DNA of 64,000 bases from Treponema sp. (GTDB lineage: Bacteria > Spirochaetota > Spirochaetia > Treponematales > Treponemataceae): the NCBI GenBank assembly GCA_017534445.1, contig JAFXWC010000015.1, positions 1 through 64,000 on the forward strand, in the 5' to 3' direction. The notes under the pieces are model-generated. The model was not told the origin of the DNA, made no database searches, and saw only the letters and a program-made list of their open reading frames with translations. The position numbers and the translations under genes were made by a program. Positions 60,853 through 64,000 of the stretch are shown in pieces (position 1 is the first letter of the stretch; each line of letters starts with the position of its first letter).

Positions 60853-60890
60853 ATTTTGAATCAGAACTGCCAGTAAAGTCTATTGAAAGT

Positions 60891-61283
60891 TTATTCCTTT
60901 ACGAATGAGCCGATTTCAATCAGGTTGCCTTCTGGGTCGGCGATGTAGCAGGTTCGCTGGCCCCACGGTTCTGTTGTTGGCGGCATAACTGGCACTGCTC
61001 CTTTTGACGTCACTTCCGCAAAGGTTTTGTCAACAGCGGCGTAGTTTTCCACGCCCAGGGCAATTTCAAAGTGCCCGCTGATTTTTTCGGCGTAGTTGAA
61101 TTTTGAATTGGTCATCTTTTCAATGTCATTTCTGCCGTAAAGCAAAAACAAGGTTCCGTCTTTTTCAAGAAAAACGTTGGTCGTATTCTCGTCTTCCTTG
61201 ATTCCAAAGCCAAGAACATCGCGGTAAAATCGCACCATTGTTGCCATATCCTTTACAAAAATTCCAAATCCTTCTAGTTTCAT
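60891..61283 (-). CDS. VOC superfamily (glyoxalase/bleomycin-resistance-like) protein
   Basis: 130 residues, two beta-alpha-beta-beta-beta units: FGIFVKDMATMVRFYRDVLG, then FEIALGVENYAAVDKTFAEV and the closing RTCYIADPEGNLIEIGSF. The last Glu is a metal ligand candidate. Typical of dioxygenase/resistance proteins of unassigned substrate. Downstream of the TfoX-like gene, 26 nt apart. Confidence 0.9.
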   Translation of the reverse strand: MKLEGFGIFVKDMATMVRFYRDVLGFGIKEDENTTNVFLEKDGTLFLLYGRNDIEKMTNSKFNYAEKISGHFEIALGVENYAAVDKTFAEVTSKGAVPVMPPTTEPWGQRTCYIADPEGNLIEIGSFVKE

Positions 61284-61309
61284 ATTTTTCTCCTGTCTTT
61301 CTTTTATTC

Positions 61310-61624
61310 TTATTTGGCTTTCTTTGCTTTCCTTTCGGGCAGTTCTGCATACATGCCCTCCAGTAATTCTGCAATCAAATCCGCATCCTCAAAACTATCG
61401 ACTACATGCATCAGTGTTTTTGATTCTTCATAAGGATAGCGTAGTTCTGAGTCCGCAAGAAGCCTGTCCGATGTTGGCGTTCTTTTTAAAAACAGTTCAT
61501 TACCGCAAATGTCGCCTATCAGCTTGCCGTTAAAGTACACAAGGTACCCGCCCATCATGGCTCTTATGACAACGTCGCCGACTGCGGAAAAACTCTCGCG
61601 TACATATTCGTTAAATTCATTCAT
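61310..61624 (-). CDS. TfoX N-terminal-domain protein
   Basis: 104 residues. The TfoX-N fold reads NEFNEYVRESFSAVGDVVIR, AMMGGYLVYFNGKLIGDICG, ELFLKRTPTSDRLLADS. Full TfoX is a competence regulator, but single-domain versions like this are widespread and of unknown function. The ATG at 61624 is preceded by GGAGG; the apparent earlier ATG overlaps that ribosome site. Confidence 0.87.
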   Translation of the reverse strand: MNEFNEYVRESFSAVGDVVIRAMMGGYLVYFNGKLIGDICGNELFLKRTPTSDRLLADSELRYPYEESKTLMHVVDSFEDADLIAELLEGMYAELPERKAKKAK

Positions 61625-61986
61625 TATGATTACCTCCATGGCTCCGATTCATCTTCCAACGCGCCATGCATTGGCTTTTGCCAGTATATCATTAATTAGA
61701 TCTTCCTTACCTTTCTCCTTAATCATCAAACTTGAATTTGTACGAAAATAACAATTCTATGAGATTATATCAGAGAAGTTCTCTCGCCTTCAAATTATGA
61801 TATTAACCATTTTCTTCTTTTATACAATCACCTTTTAGCTGTAATGAATAAACTTTATTCCGCATTTTCTCAACTTACCCCTTGTTTTTTCTCCAAAATG
61901 TGCATATACTAATATAAAAGCAAAGTTAGAGTTTTCATAAAAAGTCATTGTTATTCAAAAAGTGAAAAAATTTTGGAGGTTTTGAT
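61625..61986. other. Gene-free AT-rich region with one promoter
   Basis: About 360 bases between divergent genes. AT-rich with stops in all frames; no structured RNA recognised. It holds the plus-strand promoter at 61882-61910. Confidence 0.6.
61882..61910 (+). promoter_or_regulatory. Promoter upstream of the small peptide and ABC ATPase genes
   Basis: -35 TTGTTT (61882-61887), 17 bp, -10 TATACT (61905-61910), predicting a start near 61917 and a leader of about 70 nt before the small ORF at 61987. Confidence 0.65.
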
Positions 61987-62076
61987 TTGACAGGACTTTT
62001 TTTTGCTTTGGCTATTAGTGTAACTTTTTACTTGGGAACAAAATTCTTTATAAAATTCATAGATTGGCCAAAGTAA
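61987..62076 (+). CDS. Predicted small membrane protein (29 residues)
   Basis: TTG start with a strong GGAGG site 8 nt upstream; 29 residues that are almost all one membrane helix (FFALAISVTFYLGTKFF) ending in FIDWPK. Located between a good promoter and the ABC ATPase gene, 37 nt away. The size, strong ribosome site and single helix resemble small subunits such as KdpF, without sequence identity. Too short for homology to decide. Confidence 0.5.
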   Translation: MTGLFFALAISVTFYLGTKFFIKFIDWPK

Positions 62077-62113
62077 GAGCCAGATGCAACTCTGATTCTT
62101 GCAGAGAGGAACT

Positions 62114-63772
62114 ATGAATTCTGCATTTTCAAACCTAATTACAATCAAAAACTGCCGTATACATGATTCTGGCCGGGTAAAATTACCAAGACTCGACTGG
62201 GAAATGAGAAGCGGAGAAGCCTGGCTTGTAATAGGACCAAATGGTGGCGGAAAAGCAGAATTCATCAAAGGCCTTGAAGGACAGCTAGAAATCTCCCCAA
62301 ACGAACTCACGGTAGAACAGTTGTCATCCGGGCAAACAGCCCTTTATTCATCTGCATTCAGCCAAAAAGGCTCCATAGCTATTGTCTCTCTGGAAAAAGC
62401 CGCATCTTTAATAGAAGAAGAAAGGCAGCGTGACGAAAGCGAAATCATGGACAAAGAAGATGAAGGGCGAACCGGAAGACAGTACATCTGCGAAGTGCTT
62501 GGCGGTTCAAGCAAAAAGGGTGCCCCCCTGCCGCCAATAGCCTCTCGTCTGGAAACCATGCCTCAGATAAAGCTTTGCGGTGTAGAAAAAATCCTTGACC
62601 GAGGACTGCGCTACATGTCTACAGGCGAAATCCGAAGAACGCTTCTTTGCAGAGCCTTGCTTTCCGGTGCGGGACTTTTAATTCTAAGCGACCCCTTTGC
62701 AGGACTTGATGCAGAATCACGCCGCATACTCCTTGAATTCTTTAATACGATTGCAAAACGCCAGCTTACTTTGGCAGACGGCGGAACCACAGGCACTTCT
62801 TCCACAAACAGTGGATTCCCCAGAATAATTTTGAGCATGGAACGCTGGCACGAAATTCCAGACGCAATAAACCGTGTTGTAGAATTTACAGAAAAGAAAA
62901 TCTCTTTTTGTGGCAGCCGTGACGAATACGAAAAAATCGTAGAGGCAAGCAGGCAAAAACGCCTTGCAGAACGCGAAGAACAAAAGCAAAGCTTCCTTGA
63001 TGAACTAAAAAAAATCCGCGAAAACAACAAGGCCCTTTCCGAAAGCATAAACAACACTCCCCTTCCCCAAAGCCTCATAAAATTTGAAGATGTAAACGTA
63101 GGCTGGGGCGACCACCACGTTCTTGTAAACCTAAACTGGGAAGTAAAACCGGGCGTGCACTGGCTCTTGCGCGGACCAAACGGTTCAGGAAAGACCACAA
63201 TTCTTGAACTCATCACCGGCGACAACATGCAGGTCTTCCGCGAAAAAGTAAGCCTCTTTGGAAAACGCCGTGGAACAGGGGAAACAATCTGGGACATAAA
63301 AAAACAGCTTGGAATTGTAAGCTACAGGCTCCACGTTGAATACAGAATGGTCGGTGGAACAGAACTTCAGGACGTTATCATAAGCGGTTTCCACGACAGC
63401 ATAGGCCTTTACGAACAAGCCACGGACTTTGAAGTTGCAGCCGCACACGAATGGCTCAAACTGGCAGGCTTTCAGGGCCGCGAACACCAGACCTTCTCTT
63501 CCCTAAGCTACGGTGAGCAGCGGGCAGTCCTAATCATAAGGGCCGCAGTAAAAACACCCCGCGTCTTAATCCTGGACGAACCCTGCCACGGCCTTGACGA
63601 AAACTACCGCCAGAAAATCCTAGACCTGCTGGAAACAATCGCAGACACAGGAACCACAACCCTCTTGCACGTAACCCACGACCCTGCCGAAGTCCTGGAA
63701 TGCGAAAAGCACATCCTGGAACTTCACCCGGACCAAGAGCCAATGTATAAAATAATAGAAGAAAACAATTAA
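62114..63772 (+). CDS. Tandem ABC ATPase, ModF-like, with degenerate first domain
   Basis: 552 residues, two ABC domains. Domain 1 (~1-270): Walker A VIGPNGGGKAEFIKGLEG, where the usual Ser/Thr after Lys is Ala; signature MSTGEIRR; Walker B LLILSDPFAGLD, where the catalytic Glu is Asp. Domain 2 (~320-552): intact GPNGSGKTTI, LSYGEQRAVLI, VLILDEPCHGLD. No membrane domain. The order and the YGEQ-type signature recall ModF/YlmA ATPases. An asymmetric pair with one dead site is common in such proteins. No permease nearby except the 29-residue peptide upstream. Confidence 0.87.
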   Translation: MNSAFSNLITIKNCRIHDSGRVKLPRLDWEMRSGEAWLVIGPNGGGKAEFIKGLEGQLEISPNELTVEQLSSGQTALYSSAFSQKGSIAIVSLEKAASLIEEERQRDESEIMDKEDEGRTGRQYICEVLGGSSKKGAPLPPIASRLETMPQIKLCGVEKILDRGLRYMSTGEIRRTLLCRALLSGAGLLILSDPFAGLDAESRRILLEFFNTIAKRQLTLADGGTTGTSSTNSGFPRIILSMERWHEIPDAINRVVEFTEKKISFCGSRDEYEKIVEASRQKRLAEREEQKQSFLDELKKIRENNKALSESINNTPLPQSLIKFEDVNVGWGDHHVLVNLNWEVKPGVHWLLRGPNGSGKTTILELITGDNMQVFREKVSLFGKRRGTGETIWDIKKQLGIVSYRLHVEYRMVGGTELQDVIISGFHDSIGLYEQATDFEVAAAHEWLKLAGFQGREHQTFSSLSYGEQRAVLIIRAAVKTPRVLILDEPCHGLDENYRQKILDLLETIADTGTTTLLHVTHDPAEVLECEKHILELHPDQEPMYKIIEENN

Positions 63773-63793
63773 ATTATTAGTGAGTCTGGACAC

Positions 63794-63818
63794 AAAAAAA
63801 GACGGCAATGCTTGCCGC
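63794..63818 (-). terminator. Terminator of the minus-strand gene at the window end
   Basis: Stem CGGCAA (63803-63808) with TTGCCG (63812-63817), loop TGC, followed on the minus strand by a run of seven T. Confidence 0.7.
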
Positions 63819-63846
63819 CTTTGAATACTGCAGAAATCTTTTTGCC

Positions 63847-64000
63847 TTAGTTTTTCAGCGCACTGTAGCCTGCTCCTCCAATCAACGCTCCTGCTACTCC
63901 TGCACCCATTCCGCCGAACGCAAGGTTTGCAATACCTGCGGCCACGCCCGCTCCTCCAACGGCAGGTGCCGCAAGAGCCATACCAGCGGCGGCTACCAAA
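63847..64000 (-). CDS. C-terminal end of a glycine-zipper protein (partial)
   Basis: The last 51 codons of a minus-strand gene that begins beyond the window. Composition is Gly/Ala/Val with GxxxG spacing (GGAGVAAGIANLAFGGMGAG), ending YSALKN. Glycine-zipper segments pack as membrane helices. Stop codon TAA at 63847-63849, then the terminator. Function cannot be inferred from this piece. Confidence 0.65.
   Translation of the reverse strand, partial: LVAAAGMALAAPAVGGAGVAAGIANLAFGGMGAGVAGALIGGAGYSALKN

Noticed and set aside
1-64000. tRNA, rRNA, insertion sequence or prophage genes
   Set aside because: No tRNA-like cloverleaf, rRNA stretch, transposase, integrase or phage structural gene was recognised in any spacer or frame by eye; a covariance-model or profile search was not possible here.

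Overview
The window looks like a chromosomal segment of a host-associated or rumen-type Treponema-group spirochaete. This is inferred from lipoproteins and exported proteins of spirochaete type, a dCache chemoreceptor, a LysM/lytic-transglycosylase pair, moderate GC content and the style of the Cas9/tracrRNA remnant; no rRNA marker is present to prove it. I see no tRNA, rRNA, transposase, prophage or intact CRISPR array. About 60 genes lie on both strands in short operons.

Layout. 1-5.4 kb: a 5'-truncated PyrK-PyrD fusion, an AraC regulator, an FGE-like lipoprotein and an orphan sugar-binding protein. 5.5-11.4 kb: an RlmL/YpsC-type RNA methyltransferase, a TetR regulator, a PrsW-like membrane protease with a histone-like Lys/Ala tail, an outer-membrane barrel and an APH/choline-kinase-like enzyme. 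11.6-15.6 kb: full-length PurL. 15.8-19.9 kb: a run of exported or membrane proteins mostly without known function. 20.1-26.3 kb: Hsp20, a cytidylate-kinase-like protein, a thioredoxin-like/CNNM/CNNM operon, a flavin reductase and a DJ-1 protein. 26.3-30.5 kb: a two-gene phosphorelay followed by a PHP phosphatase. 30.5-36.1 kb: DksA-like protein, IF-1, DnaJ-like protein, a broken type II CRISPR locus, deoxyinosine glycosylase and several small regulators and enzymes. 36.3-41.7 kb: chemoreceptor overlapping a GH5 glycosidase, RsmI-like, shikimate kinase, SlyD and Nfu. 41.8-50.5 kb: lytic transglycosylase, LysM protein, YD-like protein, LysR, Nth and MetK. 50.9-58.1 kb: a threonine-synthase-like protein that lacks the PLP lysine, and a GH13 plus MalQ alpha-glucan operon. 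58.3-64 kb: small accessory enzymes, a ModF-like tandem ABC ATPase with a predicted small membrane peptide upstream, and the end of a glycine-zipper protein.

Three signals go beyond ordinary annotation. First, 32067-32340 holds a well-formed tracrRNA with terminator, the first ~30 codons of cas9 divergent from it, and a repeat-like segment that pairs over 15 nt with the anti-repeat: a deleted type II CRISPR locus whose RNA may still be made. Second, ten genes have a sigma-70-type promoter whose -10 box ends only 6-7 nt before the start codon with a 16-17 bp spacer, which predicts leaderless mRNAs; several apparent longer reading frames start inside those promoters. Third, a family of GC-rich structured intergenic elements recurs at least six times, one copy lying next to the cas9 break.
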